A DNA stretch of 64,000 nt from Bursaphelenchus xylophilus (lineage: Eukaryota > Nematoda > Chromadorea > Rhabditida > Aphelenchoididae): positions 8,494,001-8,558,000 of the forward strand of contig CAJFCV020000002.1 in assembly GCA_904066235.2 (NCBI GenBank), in the 5' to 3' direction. Shown here piece after piece: positions 1 to 12,300 of the stretch. The stretch's first letter is position 1. Each line of letters begins with the position of its first letter. Made by a program: the position numbers and the translations under genes. The notes below the pieces were generated by a model, which saw nothing but the letters and a program-made list of their open reading frames with translations, was not told where the DNA came from and ran no database searches.

Positions 1-2900
1 CTCCGCTCTCGTTGTCCACTACCTGATGGAGAACACCGCGCAGCCAGGCGTGTTCGATTCCGCTCGGGAATCGAGGGAGGAGTTTGTGGAGGCAGAGGGC
101 GGCCTGTTTTCGGACCTGGATCGCCACATCCCAACACTTTTCCTGAAAAAAATAAAGATAAAAAATCGAAAAATTCTTTTTTAAAACCTTGCAAAACCAA
201 TATTTTTTCCTCTCACAAATTCAAAATCTTTTGTTTTCAGGTAAATTCCCCTACAAATTTCCGAACTTTCCTACCTTTATTTTCTCCACACACTTCTTGG
301 TCATCTCCGGGTCCACTTCCACATTAATTAAAATGGCTTGAAGACAGCACAGTGCATGTTTCGCGATCGGTGTCTTCTCGGAGTCGCATGCTTTGATCAC
401 CAACCTCAGGAGGTCGTCAATGCCGGCTGAATTCGGTTGATCTTCCAAAATCGCGCTGAGTTCGTGTTCTTGGGGCTCCTCTTTGACTACTGGGGCCTCC
501 TGTTGTTGTGCTCGAGCAGGTCGGTCGGCGAGTTTCAGGGCTTCCAAATTCTCATCGACCTGCAAATAGAGAAACGAAAATATTGCAAAAAAAATGTTTC
601 ATTTCCTACCAATCTTGTCGCCAGGACAGCCAGATCATCCACACAGGCATTACTGGTGACCAACATTTCCACGGCCTGCAGGGCCTTTTGCATTGCGAAC
701 TTGTCGACCAACCCGGTGATCAGTAGATTCAAAATGGCCTGTCTTGCGGTCATTCCTTCTTTCTCGAACACACATCTAAAAATAATCGTATTACAATCAA
801 AAAATTTTAAAAATTTTGTCACCTACCACACGTAAACCAACAAAAAATCCCAAATCTTATCGATTTTTACTATTATAACCCCAAAAATATACCGAAAAAA
901 CTCACAATCCTTCAGAATTTGCGTTTCGTCCATTCCTTGGAGCATTTTCGGCCGCTGCCTCATCTTCTTCATCTCGGATGGTGACCTCCCCTTCATTTTC
1001 ATCCTCCACAATTTCCATTGCTTCCTGTTCGGCGGGTTCTTCTGGTTCTTCTGCCGCATTTCCCTCCACAATCTCATCATCCGCCTCTTGGCCGTCGATT
1101 TGTTCGTCCACATCGCCCATGAACATGGTCTCGATCCGCTCAGCGCGATCGTGAAGTTGGTCGAAATCTAAAGACGTAATCAAAAAGATAAAGAATATGC
1201 TTACTGAATCGTCTGAGCAAATTTGGGACAATCTCCAGGGCAAATGAGCGATATGAGGTCTTTGTGTTGCGGCCGAGGATGTACACATAGTCGATCATAT
1301 GCTAAAAAAAATAAAATTTACCATCCTTGATATCAAAAATCATTTAAAAATCTTGAATAACTCACTACAGCGGCGATTGGTGGCATCATGGCGAGAATCT
1401 CCGAGAAATTCTGAGCCAATAACGAGCGATGTTCACTTCGATCAGTGCATCGCAATGGGCAAATCTTGAGCATTTGCATTATCGAACGGAGTTCGGAGAG
1501 GGTCAAATTCTAAAACATGAAGTTAAAAAAAAAAAAATCTCCAACTCACATCAAATCTGGTGCTCAGAAAATGAATCATGACTTGACAAGCCTCTTTCAG
1601 CACGTTGGGGATGGCTCCAGTTATGTGATACTTCGAATTCCCTCCAACCCAATACAAAATCCGCGGCATAACAAACCGACTCATGATGGCCATACTTCGG
1701 GAGTCGGAATCTTTTTGCAAGAGCGCTTGGACAATCGCGAACGCAAGATCTGAAGCACGGCGGACTCGGGAGATCTCATCGATTATTTTGGCTTGAAAAT
1801 CGGTATTCGAATCCAAGTCAAGATCCGAAATATCGCGAAGGAAGTCGATCACACTCTCGCAGAGGCCCTCCTTCTCAAATACAATATCAGCAACGCCTTC
1901 TGAAAATTATTGTAATTGGTTTATATTACACTAGACCACTTTATATCTAAAACATATTAAAACTCAGAGAATTCGATCCAATCTAAAATTTAACTGATAT
2001 TTAAAAGCCTTAAGCTTACTCGAATGAGTGAACAAAAACAGTATCCTCAACGATTCCAGCAGTTTATCAGCCATCTTCCCACAATCAATCCCTGGATCAA
2101 CGGCGTTTTGATCGTCCCTCCGCCTTTTGTTTAGGGCAATGGTCATTCGTCCAGATGGTCGGATGATTTTCTCAACATTTCTCAGGAGTTCCAAAGCTCT
2201 CTAAAAGTTGAAGAATAAAATTTATAAGGAAAAATACTCACTTCAAACACATAAACATGAAACACTTTGTACATTTTGGCATCTTTAAGTCCGGCGAAAC
2301 ATAAGTACAAGTTTGAAGCAGCGACTCCGAGTTCTAGCTCTTCATTGGACCTAAAATATTATAATCAATTTCGTTGATCATAATCTAAACTGAGATAAAT
2401 AAAAAAAATGGTCTCACGTCAATGATCTTTCAATCAGGACCCAGAGGAAGACTGTCATCTTAATTAAATCGATTCCTTCATTCATCAGCGCTTCATAGAA
2501 GTTGTTTTCATCTCCGTTTTGAGCAGTCGCAAATCTGAGTATTCTCTCTGTCACTAAAACACGAAAAATAGACCAAAAACATTTTTATTTACCTGTGTTT
2601 AATGCCTCAGTGAGTTCTTGTGGGGATACATCGAACAATTCACAACGAAGTGTATCCGAAAGTTGTCCATATACGCCATAGTGAGCTTTCCGCCTAAAAT
2701 AAGGTATTGCAAAACAATATCGTGTGCTTGTTGTCGCTAGATCAGAACTAGGTGTCGTAGATTGATTTCTACTAGTTAAGAAAGGTTTCTAAAAAAATAA
2801 AACGAAGAAAAACATACACTTCTTTACAAGCTTCTGCATCGAGTTCATTAACCCCTCCAAGATGGTCTACTATTGCATTTACTGCATTCAACAGGGCCAT
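1..2900 (-). CDS. hcp-6: Condensin-2 complex subunit D3 (CAP-D3/HCP-6), C-terminus beyond window
   Basis: HEAT-repeat subunit of condensin II, which compacts and resolves mitotic chromosomes. Seen: a chain of minus-strand exons joined by short introns. The start at 2898-2900 opens MALLNAVNAIVDHLGG; later exons include a segment (about 1303-1205) with GRNTKTSYRSFALEIV, then an acidic insert (about 1170-910), and a last exon (about 145-1) with VRKQAALCLHKLL and HAWLRGVL. The last two blocks line up with the conserved SVRKQAL...KAWLRGV region of animal NCAPD3, which is why I prefer D3 over other HEAT proteins. The gene runs off the left edge, so the C-terminal half is missing. It lies 268 bases downstream of the NAA50-like gene on the same strand. 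Exact exon ends are inferred from splice motifs; the first intron acceptor is chosen because the alternative gives an early stop. Confidence 0.85.
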
Positions 2901-3167
2901 ATCAACTTTCTTTTGGAGATAACGATATTATTCTTGGCCCAAGCCGGCTCCGGAAAAAAAATTTCCGCGAAAAATTTTTGGTTCAAAAAAATATTTTACG
3001 CGGTAAAACCGCGACTCGCGCCCTGCGTTCCGCAGACTGGAGAAAACAGTTTGTACGAAAGAATTGTCGAGATACGGTACCGGTTGCAAATGAAATATGA
3101 AGTATTCTAATAGTCTGAATGGTAGATTACTACCCGTTTTATTGTAATAGATACAAATGAAAATTTG

Positions 3168-3813
3168 TTAACACTTCAAGTTGCACATCATGATCCAAGC
3201 GTCTTCACATTCCATTCGCCGATAATAATGTGGAATCGTGGCAATGTGTTTGAATTTGTGCTGCCTATATATGCTGATAGCCGGCTCGTTATCTTTCTAA
3301 AAGCAAATTAATTGAAATTTGCATCTTCTTACCTGAACATGAAGATAAATTGCACTATGACCATCTGCAGATAAATCATTTACAGAAGTGTTGAGAAGTC
3401 GAGAACCAATCCCTTGCCTAAACAGAGACAATCATCAAGACTTATAATAGAATATAAACAACAAAAAAAACATATTTCTAATCAATTATTTTCAAACTTA
3501 CATTCGAAACATTGGCTTGACCCCCAAAAACAACAAATAAGGCGATGCCTCTGGTATACTGTTGTCTTCAAAACGACAATCCGTGTCTATGCATATCAAT
3601 CCGACCGGTCGGCTCTTTACAAAGGCTAAACGAACATAAAACGTCGCGGGAATTGCTTTGGATATTATTTTTGGGACACCTTGAGGGCAAAGGAGATTAT
3701 AGAGGTCGTAGAACTGCTAAAACCATAACAAAATTTACTTTTCCACCTTTTTCTCCGTTCTTTACCTCTCTATTATCGTCTGTCACAGGACGGACCTCCA
3801 CACTTTCCGCCAT
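3168..3813 (-). CDS. NAA50: NAA50-type N-alpha-acetyltransferase (GNAT fold)
   Basis: Acetylates protein N-termini using acetyl-CoA; NAA50 works with the ribosome-associated NatA complex and also in sister-chromatid cohesion. Four exons on the minus strand. The start at 3811-3813 opens MAESVEVRPVTDDNRE; a middle exon carries QFYDLYNLLCPQGVPK; the acetyl-CoA motif QGIGSRLL follows; IYLHVQKDNEPAISIYRQHKF then matches the NAA50 IYLHVQ...NESAIDFYRKFGF block. The end is CEDAWIMMCNLKC then a stop at 3168-3170. Length, about 165 residues, is normal for the family. A TTTTAG acceptor lies only 7 bases before the ATG, so the transcript is probably trans-spliced. The gene starts 160 bases after the asna-1 stop. 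NAA60 is a less likely alternative. Confidence 0.82.
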
Positions 3814-3972
3814 TACACAACTAAAATAAAAATTTCAGGAAACAGCGCACTAAAACAATATAATGATCAATTCACATCAAGTCAAAACACAGCAAAAATT
3901 CACAACTAAAGCCAACGCTTCACCAAAGAGTTTATTTATTATAAATACCGGTTTTAGCTTGTACGATATAAC

Positions 3973-5216
3973 TTAAGCGGTCACTTCTTCCTTTGGCTCT
4001 TCACTTCCATCCGATTCATTCAATTTGGGATTCACAAGTCGTTCACTGAAGGATTTGAGAAGCTCTGGACCTCTGACTTCTGTCTCAAGAAGGGGAAGTT
4101 GAGTTATGTGGAAATCATCATAGAGATCGAGAATCTGAAGGAATGCTAAAATAACATGCAAAAAAGGGTGCATACCTGATCTAAATATTTCTGCTGGACC
4201 TTATATCGAGATGCGCATTTCCTGCAGACCACATTCCCATGATCGTCCTTGTCCGGGAATAACAACTGATTTACAATAACATTATGAGTATCGATATCTT
4301 GTTTAGTGAGTTCTTGAATTAATCGTTCGGTTTCGTACATGGAAAGGAATTCAGCGATACAAACACAAACAAATGTCGTCAATTCGGGATCTAAAAACAG
4401 AAAAAAATAATATTAAACTTGGTCTTACCTTTGAATTGTTTGTTTATCTCCCTCACCACCTCCAAAGTCTCTTCCATCTTTCCAAAAGCCTGTTCTTGAC
4501 TCATATTGCTCATTCCCAACAAAGGACCGAGCTGTTGGACCAATGGCATCACTTGGTTGGTCATTCCCATCAATTTCCCCAGACTCTTCTCAATCAACGT
4601 GGGGAATTGGAGAAGACGAAGAGTGTGGCCAGTTGGAGCAGTATCAAAGACAACAACATCGAAATCCATGGACTGAACAAGCTTGATCATCTGACTAAAC
4701 GAGTTCGCTTCGTCGATTCCAGGTAATCCGCCAGTAATTTCGGACAGGAAGCTCTTCGTCATGTTCATCACGGCTGAATAGAAAAATTTCTTCACTCTCA
4801 ATAAAACTCGGTTAAAAAAGAATAAGGACAGGCCTCGTAATACCTTCCCACTACAGTTTATACCTAAACCAAGAGAAATAAAACGAAAAAAACTTACATC
4901 CATCATCAGCTTCGGGATTCTCTGCCTGCGAAGCCAATTGTCCTCCAGCTGCTTCAATCTCCATCGCACACAAATTATCGAACCCTGTTACTGGTGTTGG
5001 TGTCTTTCCGAACTTCTGATTGAAAGCATCCGAAATATTGTGAGCTGGGTCCGTCGAGATGATCAACACGGATCGTCGAACCTTGGCCAATTGAACGGCC
5101 AGTGAACAACTGCAAGTTGTCTTTCCTACACCTCCTTTTCCACCAACAAAGATCCATTTCAACGAGGACTGATTGACAACGTTGGATAATGAAGGCTCTA
5201 AACCGTCTTCCGACAT
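3973..5216 (-). CDS. asna-1: ATPase ASNA1/GET3 (arsenical-pump-type, tail-anchored protein targeting)
   Basis: Cytosolic dimeric ATPase that binds tail-anchored membrane proteins and delivers them to the ER receptor. Four exons encode about 340 residues, the usual length. Seen: the deviant Walker A motif GKGGVGKTT at residues 26-34; switch region [25 protein letters not shown]; a CRKC pair near residue 285, which in the family coordinates the zinc that joins the dimer; and an acidic C-terminal tail ending EEPKEEVTA. The start is supported by the conserved distance to Walker A and by a TTTCAG acceptor 11 bases upstream. It is the first of three closely spaced minus-strand genes. In nematodes this gene is linked to insulin secretion and cisplatin/arsenite tolerance (family knowledge, not visible here). 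Confidence 0.95.
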
Positions 5217-5442
5217 CTTTTTTCAGCCTGAAATGGGAAAATTATATTATTTTAGAGGTTAACAAACAAAAGACAGCAAAATCGAATTATCTTTGAATAT
5301 TTTAAAGCGAACAAAGATGATATGAGCACGTTGCAACGTACAAAGAAATTATTTTATGAAACGTCGAAAAGAAATTTGTGAAATTTAATTTCCCCAGCTG
5401 CGCCCTGTCTTTCAGAGCCATCTTATACGATAAAAACTGTAT

Positions 5443-6198
5443 TTATTCATCAAAAAAATCGTTGAAAAATTTGGAACTTGTTCTCCACAACTTTTTCAAG
5501 TCAGAATCTAATTTTTCTTCCACAATGTCATTCGATATAACACTATAAATAATCATAGATTGGAGAAAGAAGTAAAATATGGCAAGTGTATACAGAGGAT
5601 ACCAAAAAATTGAGAATAATTGAGAAGTATTTAGTTTCTTTGAGTAGTAGACTAGGAGATGATCGATTCTACGGCTAATCGGTTCCTCAAAGACTTCCTC
5701 GAGCTCGGTGTCCATGAGTTTGTACTTGCTGAGATGGCTGATTATTGCTGACTTTGATGCTCCATAAGTTCGAAGTTGTCGAACTACAGGTCTTATCGCT
5801 TGAATAAGATCTTGGTTCGGCTAAAATTTTGGCTTAATTCCTTTATGAAAAAATTCTCTGAAGGCTTACACTGGAACAAAAATCTTTGCAAAAAGTTGCC
5901 TTTGCATCCAATCGATAATCATTTATGATGACAAATAGGACTGCAAGCAAGTACATGGCGAATAGATAAGACAATAAAATATAACAGAGAAAGCATCTGT
6001 TGATTTTCCAAAGATCTTCTTGAGCAATATCTAGTGTAAATCTGAAGTGATGCAGATCAAATTAAAGTCTTCTTACTCAAGCATCGAAGCAAACAAACAT
6101 AGACTAAGCAACAAACAGAAAACGCAATAAATTAGTCGATGGAGTCTAAGACAAAGCTCAAAAATATAGCTGGAATACGATCTGTCATTGTATTCCAT
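5443..6198 (-). CDS. Orphan three-helix membrane protein, member 1 of a local family
   Basis: I do not recognise a named family. Three exons (6198-6077, 6041-5870, 5820-5443) keep one frame and give about 223 residues. The protein opens MEYNDRSYSSYIFELC and has three hydrophobic stretches: one around residues 18-38, one around 55-80 (FLCYILLSYLFAMYLL), and one near 170-190 (FWYPLYTLAIFYFF). Between the last two lies a soluble segment, LRTYGASKSAIISHLSKYKL, followed by DTELEEVFEEPISRR. That soluble segment is shared with the gene at about 29.2-30.3 kb, which supports a real gene family. It begins 145 bases after the stop of chemoreceptor A on the same strand, so shared transcription is possible. 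Confidence 0.6.
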
Positions 6199-6342
6199 AG
6201 TTTAATATGATTCTTTCCATGATTACGAAAGTGGGACGTGTTTATTGATGGCTTAGAAATAGGTCGTTTGAGATCGAAGTAAGAATGATAAGCATAAATT
6301 TAGATTAAACTTTCCGCATAAAAAGTATTTTTGAAAAGCTTC

Positions 6343-9300
6343 TCACGAAACAGTCAGAATTCGACTGCTTGTAATTCCTGTGGAAATCTGAGTAACGGGA
6401 TTTTTGTACATCCTATAAATCAAGGCTTTGATTGCCTCTCGGTAAGTCCGATAAAAGGATAATGTAAAAATGATGACAAATGCTGGGTATAAATAAAATA
6501 ATCGGAACAAAAAGAAGAACCCTAATGGTTGTTCCCGCGGTTTCATATGGTGAACAATTACAGTCGGCAGGAAGATCCAGAGAAACTCAGCAAGTTGTTC
6601 AACAACAAGGCCATGAATAAGAAGACGGTACATGCGTAATGTCCGACTGCTGAGATATGTGGCAGATTTCTTGACGCGATAACATTGATATGTGCAGAAG
6701 ATTCCAATAAGCAAAGAAGATGGGTATACCAAGTAAACAAAGACGTATTCAACTGTGCCAGTCTGGAATTATTGAAGTAAATTTTAATTTGGTTCAAAGT
6801 GACATCATCTTTCAGCTCTTATATAAATCGCATCCATTGTGTCTATCCCGGCTAATGCCCGGGTGATCAATCCGTTTGATAGCTGAATAAGACAATAAAC
6901 TTTAACAACTTACCTCCGACGCGAAGAGTATCGCAGAATAAACTCTCCTCGCCGAAGGGGGGTTAGAGTATTTGCTGAATGTCGACTAGGGAACCTTCTG
7001 ATTCAACAATACTCGCCTTAGGGTCGAGACTCGCCAAGAGGTCGAGCGGAATAGATATATACTCGCCTGTTGGTCGAGGAATAATCCAACCTTGGCTTGT
7101 TATCGCTGAATCCGGTTGCTCCCGGAGAGACTGACAAGAACAGAGAATCCTGAAGATAGGGGTTCACTTCCCTTTGGCACTTCCCCCGTGTTAACAACAA
7201 GAATTTATCTTCAGAAATAAAACACACACACACAAATTAGATAATTTTCACACTGACGTGTTCTTGATGACAAAAGGAAACGAATTTCTATATCAATTCA
7301 TCCTTCCCCTGAGGGAAGAGAGGACAGAGACTCAAAAAATCTCGGGAAAGAGAGAGTTAACCCGGGAAATCCACGGGACAAGTTTTCACCTAATACAAAA
7401 AATAAAATATAATATAAAAAACGGAGAACCAAATTATTTTACTGGGAATTGGTTCTCTCGAGATCGAAGATCCGACACAGGGGACGGGGGGCTTTTAGTG
7501 CTTGACGGCTCCAGAGACGGCTGGCGGATCCTAGTCGTCCGGCTGATCAGTGTCGTCCCAAAAGACCTCATCTTCCAACGCCTTTTCCGACGCGATCCTT
7601 TCGCGTGCCGATCTGATCCTTTCTACCAGCACCTTAACCCGGCGGGTGAGCACGGAAAGCTGGCGGTCATAGACCTCTCCGTGATCCTCACGCTCAGAAA
7701 AACAGAAACATGCCATATATGGAAATCGGGAAGCCCGTTCCTGAAGGGTTTCTCGGAGGTCGGGGTAGAATTGCACCGCTATTCTTACCCATAATTCCAC
7801 TCTGAAATGGGCTCCTTGTGCTGAGGCATACTCCTTGAACGCATTGTTGACCTTGTCCACCAAGCGGTTGTCGAAATTCGAAACACTGGCCACCACTACT
7901 ACGACCGCTACGCTGGGAGAGACGTAAATCACTCTATCCTGGATATCTCTCAGGGTTTGGGTAACATTAAAGTGACTGTGACGGACCGCCCCTGGAACTT
8001 GGACTTCTCTTCGGATCTCGTCTGTCATATCTCGATAGGATTCCCCATCAGTGATGATGACAACGGGGTTATCCACAAAAAATTTCGGATCAAAGTTCAG
8101 TTCCTCGCTGCCCCTCCAACTTCGACACACCTTTATCCGATTCACGGCATCGGAGTACAGCTTTTCCAAGATGGGATGAGGAGAATTTTTCCGGGGGATG
8201 AGATCTACCAGAGGATTATCCATTAACTCCTCGAATCTGACTTGGCACGAGCTCAAGAACCGGTTAACCAACTTTGTGGTGAGTTGACGGGCCTGGGGGC
8301 GGGGGGCGTTGAAAGGGCGATGGGGGTGTAGGTCATCTTGCAAGACCGCCGCGTATTCCCAGGCAGCTTCTGGAGTCATAGACTCAACCTCTCGGGTCAA
8401 CGTGGTTTTTGCGAATCTGATTTGCTTCTGATCGACCCAGATCTGACCAAATGCTAACGCATGAGCTGCGGATGCGATCTCAAAGCGACAGACCTTATTG
8501 AACTCAGATGGGGTCGTCGCTCTTTGACAATGTCTATGATCACCGCTGCCTGGAGTGCATAACATAAATGGAGAGTTTGTCTCCGACTGACGGAAAGACA
8601 CCGTTCGTAATCTGTCGGCGACCGAACGGCTTCTCTGTCGAGGTATCTGCACGGTCGGTGGTGGATGCTGATCCGCTGATGTGTCACCAGATTCCCTAGC
8701 TTGAGCACCTTGCTCTTGAACGTTTAAGCCCGGCGATTGCTCGGGAACCAAAGCTGGAGGGGGTGTAGCGTTAGCGTCGGTAGCAGCCGTAGAACGTGAC
8801 GATCCCAGTCCTTTCGGATTAAACACCATCTTTCTGGACGGACCAGTCTCCAACGGACTAACAACTCGTGACTCTGGGGCTATCTTCAGCTTCTGTTGGA
8901 CCAATTTTAACATGCTCGGATCGTTGTTGACTCTTCTGGTGAGCAGCTGGAGGATTTTTTCCAATGGCAAGTCGTCCTGTGGGTCATTGGCCATAGACTT
9001 CTGAGTGCCGGGAGGATCCGAAACATTTGCTCGCGAGTCTGAGCGGAGCTCCTTGACCACAGATTGGTTGCAGACGTTGCTCTCCCCAGACGGTCTCTTC
9101 TCGTCTGGATGTTTTCTCGGTGGATCGGATGAACGATGTCGGGCAGAACGCTCCGAACGCCTCAACGGATTGGGGTTGGCTTTGTTAAACACTGCGCCTA
9201 TAAAGGATTTCAGCCTAGATTGTTTTCTAGATGGAGAAGGGCTTCTCGAAGAGGAGTTCTGACAAGAGCGAGGGCTTGACAACTGATTCGAATCTGGCTT

Positions 9301-12300
9301 TCGCTTCTTCTTCCCGCACGACTTCTCTCTTCCGGCTGCTGACTGATTTTGTTTAGCGGAGTGCGATAATGCCTCCCTGGATACCGCGGATCCGGGCGAA
9401 TGCTCCGGGATTTTGTGATCTGCCTCGTCTGGTTCTTTCCGCGCCTCCTTGTCCAACTGATCGACAACATGTTGAGGAATGGAGACCTGGGAATCCGCTG
9501 ACTCTTCTAGGTCAATGAAATCGGATTCCCAATGCAGTTCCGGCTCGCCAGACAGCTCCTCGTCCGTTAATCGAGGCTGAGTTTCCGGCTGGTGCACGGA
9601 AGGCGACGGGGATCGGTGTCCCTTAGGTGTTTGGCGATGATTCATATCTATAATCATGGAAAACTGAGAACTTAAATCAAACTGATAATCGCGAGTAGGT
9701 TTGTTTGAACGATGACGATCATTTGCGTTCGGAATATGAAAAGGCTGACGATTGAACGTGTCAGAATAGTCTTCTACTGTGATTAGCGCCACGATGGGCT
9801 CCAAGTCGCAGTCGCTCGCGGTTTCATGGCCCACTTTTGGCGCTGATTTCTTGGCGTCAAATGTTTTCGTGGTGGGATCGAACGGAACGTTGAGCGTTCT
9901 TTTTCTGGTTGACTTTCTTGGACACTGTGCTGGCTGCTCGAGGATCCCGGCCTTCTGCTGGGGATTATCCAAGGTCGTAGGGACGTTCTCAGTGCTTTCC
10001 TTATGATCAGAGTTGACGCCTTCTGTACGTGGATCGAAGAAGAATCCTATATTCAAACTTGGAATCTCATCTTTGACTGTCATTTCCAGCGGAAACAACT
10101 CTTTCAAAGGGATCTTGCGCTGCTTGAACGCCGTGTTTTTATCAACATCTTTGACTCTGTGGTTCCTTACTCTGACCACTGCCATCACTGGAGGAGTGCC
10201 GTCCCTTGTCGGCACGATCTCTTCTATGATGCCTGTGTTCCAATTGGAGCGGTTGACAAATTCGCTCTTTATGGACGGATTCACCGATTGACGGAACGCG
10301 CTGACCGAGACGCCTGTCTTTCGGACCTTTATCCAGCTGACGCAAGTTGAGTAGGTATTCTTCTGACCAACCTGACCACAAGTTGTTCAATGTGGCTAAC
10401 AGAGACTGATGCAGTAAAAACAGCTTGGACTCTTCTGTCTTACGACAGTCTTTCTTTGCGTTTTGCAATGACTTTGGTACATACAACGTGTCTTGATCGT
10501 CCTGCTGGACCCCAATAGAGTGATTTACATACATGGAACCGGCTGGACGTAAGAAATCGACTGGTCGTAACGGGGAGAAATCATCTGGCGTCTCTTCTGC
10601 TCGAAACAGTGGCCTGTGATTGATCGCGTCCTCCACCTCTTTGAGGAGGGTGATGAACTGAGAGTCGGAAAACGATTTAAATTGTCTCGACAAACGTTGG
10701 AACGCTCGCTTAACCATTCCGATGAGCCTCTCATAAAAGCCGCCTTTCCAGGGGCAACCTGGATCAATGAATTTCCAGCGAATGTCAACGTCTGGTGCGA
10801 ATTTGTGGATTATGACTGGAGCGGCGGCTGTGAAGTTAGTCCCATTGTCAGAGATTATAATATTCGGGATTCCTCGGACCGACTTAAATCTGAGAAAAGC
10901 CTCTAGGAAAGCCTTTGCTGACATGTTATCTACCACTTCGAGATGAATTGCTCTAGTCGTCGCACAAGTAAATATAATCCCCCACCTTTTCTTGAACCCC
11001 TTCTCCGCTTTGATCATGTAAGGCCCAAAGGCGTCGACGCCCACATTTTCAAAGGGCGCTGTCCTCGTTATCCTTTCTCTTGGAAGCGCTTCTGCTACTG
11101 CTTCTGGGAAGGCATTCGAGCTGAGCTGCGAGCAAACACAACATGACTTGATGGCGGAGTTGGCCGAGCGAATGGGCTTCGGTATCCAATAGCGTCTTCT
11201 CGACCAGCACAAAGTTGCTCTGGCTCCTTGATGCGCCATGCGTTCATGTGCATGCCGGAGGATCAGTTTCGCAAGAGGGGAAGACTGGTGAATGAAAATT
11301 GGGTATTTTGTGTAATAAGGAAGATTAGCTGTTCCAATCCGTCCCCGGGAGCGGAAAACACCTTCTGAGTCCTTGAACAACCTTAACTTATCTCTCTGTT
11401 CCTCCGTGGGTGGATGCGCTTGCTGATCGAGAAGGTGGATCTTAGTCATCGCGATTGTACGAAGTTCAGTTTGATCTCTGACTACGAAACCTGGTGTGCT
11501 CCGGAGGCGAATGAGGTCGGCAACCCTGAGGACTTGAGCGATGGCTCCGACTGCCATTGGCCATGATGACTTTCCGTATACTCTTTGGATAACAGAAATG
11601 ACTCCAGGGGTTCCGATCGTTGTGAGGGTTATCCCTTCTGAAATGTCGGCTTCCTGGGGTTCTCCCTCCAGATGAAAACGCTGCACCGGCGGCCATTGTT
11701 CCGGGTCGAGCTGCAAAAACTGGGGTCCAAACCTCCAGAGTGAGGAGTTATTTAGCTTGTCTGGAGTCGTCCCTCTGCTGATAATATCCGCAGGATTCAT
11801 TTCTGTAGGCACGTAGCCGAATTCTGTGACTTCCGAATTCCAAATGAACTTAAGGATATTCCTGATTACCAGTGGCTGGTCCGTCGCTCCGTTCTGAATC
11901 CACTGAAGCACTGAAGTGTTGTCCCCCCAGAAATAAATTTTAAGATCTTTCTCTAACAGTTTTCGCAGGACTGGTCCCAGGCCGCAGGCCATCTTGGCAC
12001 CCGCAGCTTCGGCTTGAGGGATCGTGAAGTAGGGGCTATCCGTTCGACTGTATTTGGTTTTCCCCGCTTTCTCGGAAGCTTCTTTGTTTATTACCTTCCT
12101 TTTGGGGACGATTTGTCCTTTAGCAGCTACTATATGCCCCCCTGCCGATCTGTTGTCCGAGTTGACAATGTACGCTACCGCGCCGATTGCATAATCCGAA
12201 GCATCGGCAAAGAGATGCAATTCGTCTCCATTGTTGACTGGGGTATATCTGGGGAACTCGATTGTCTGTTCTCTCCATGACGCTGTTATCCTTAACCACT

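Noticed and set aside
1..2900. First thought of a HUWE1-type HECT ligase because of the acidic stretch and helical repeats.
   Set aside because: The last exon (VRKQAALCLHKLL, HAWLRGVL) and the GRNTKTSYRSFALEIV block fit condensin-2 D3 much better, and no HECT or UBA motif is present.
7258..7794. A 178-codon plus-strand frame in the LTR.
   Set aside because: Antisense to the element, crosses the LTR border, and the part in the other LTR (18313) ends differently; no homology.
7531..10284. Envelope gene of an endogenous-retrovirus-like element.
   Set aside because: No signal peptide, no transmembrane helix, no cysteine pattern; the frame is fused in sense to the integrase tail and is Arg/Ser-rich.
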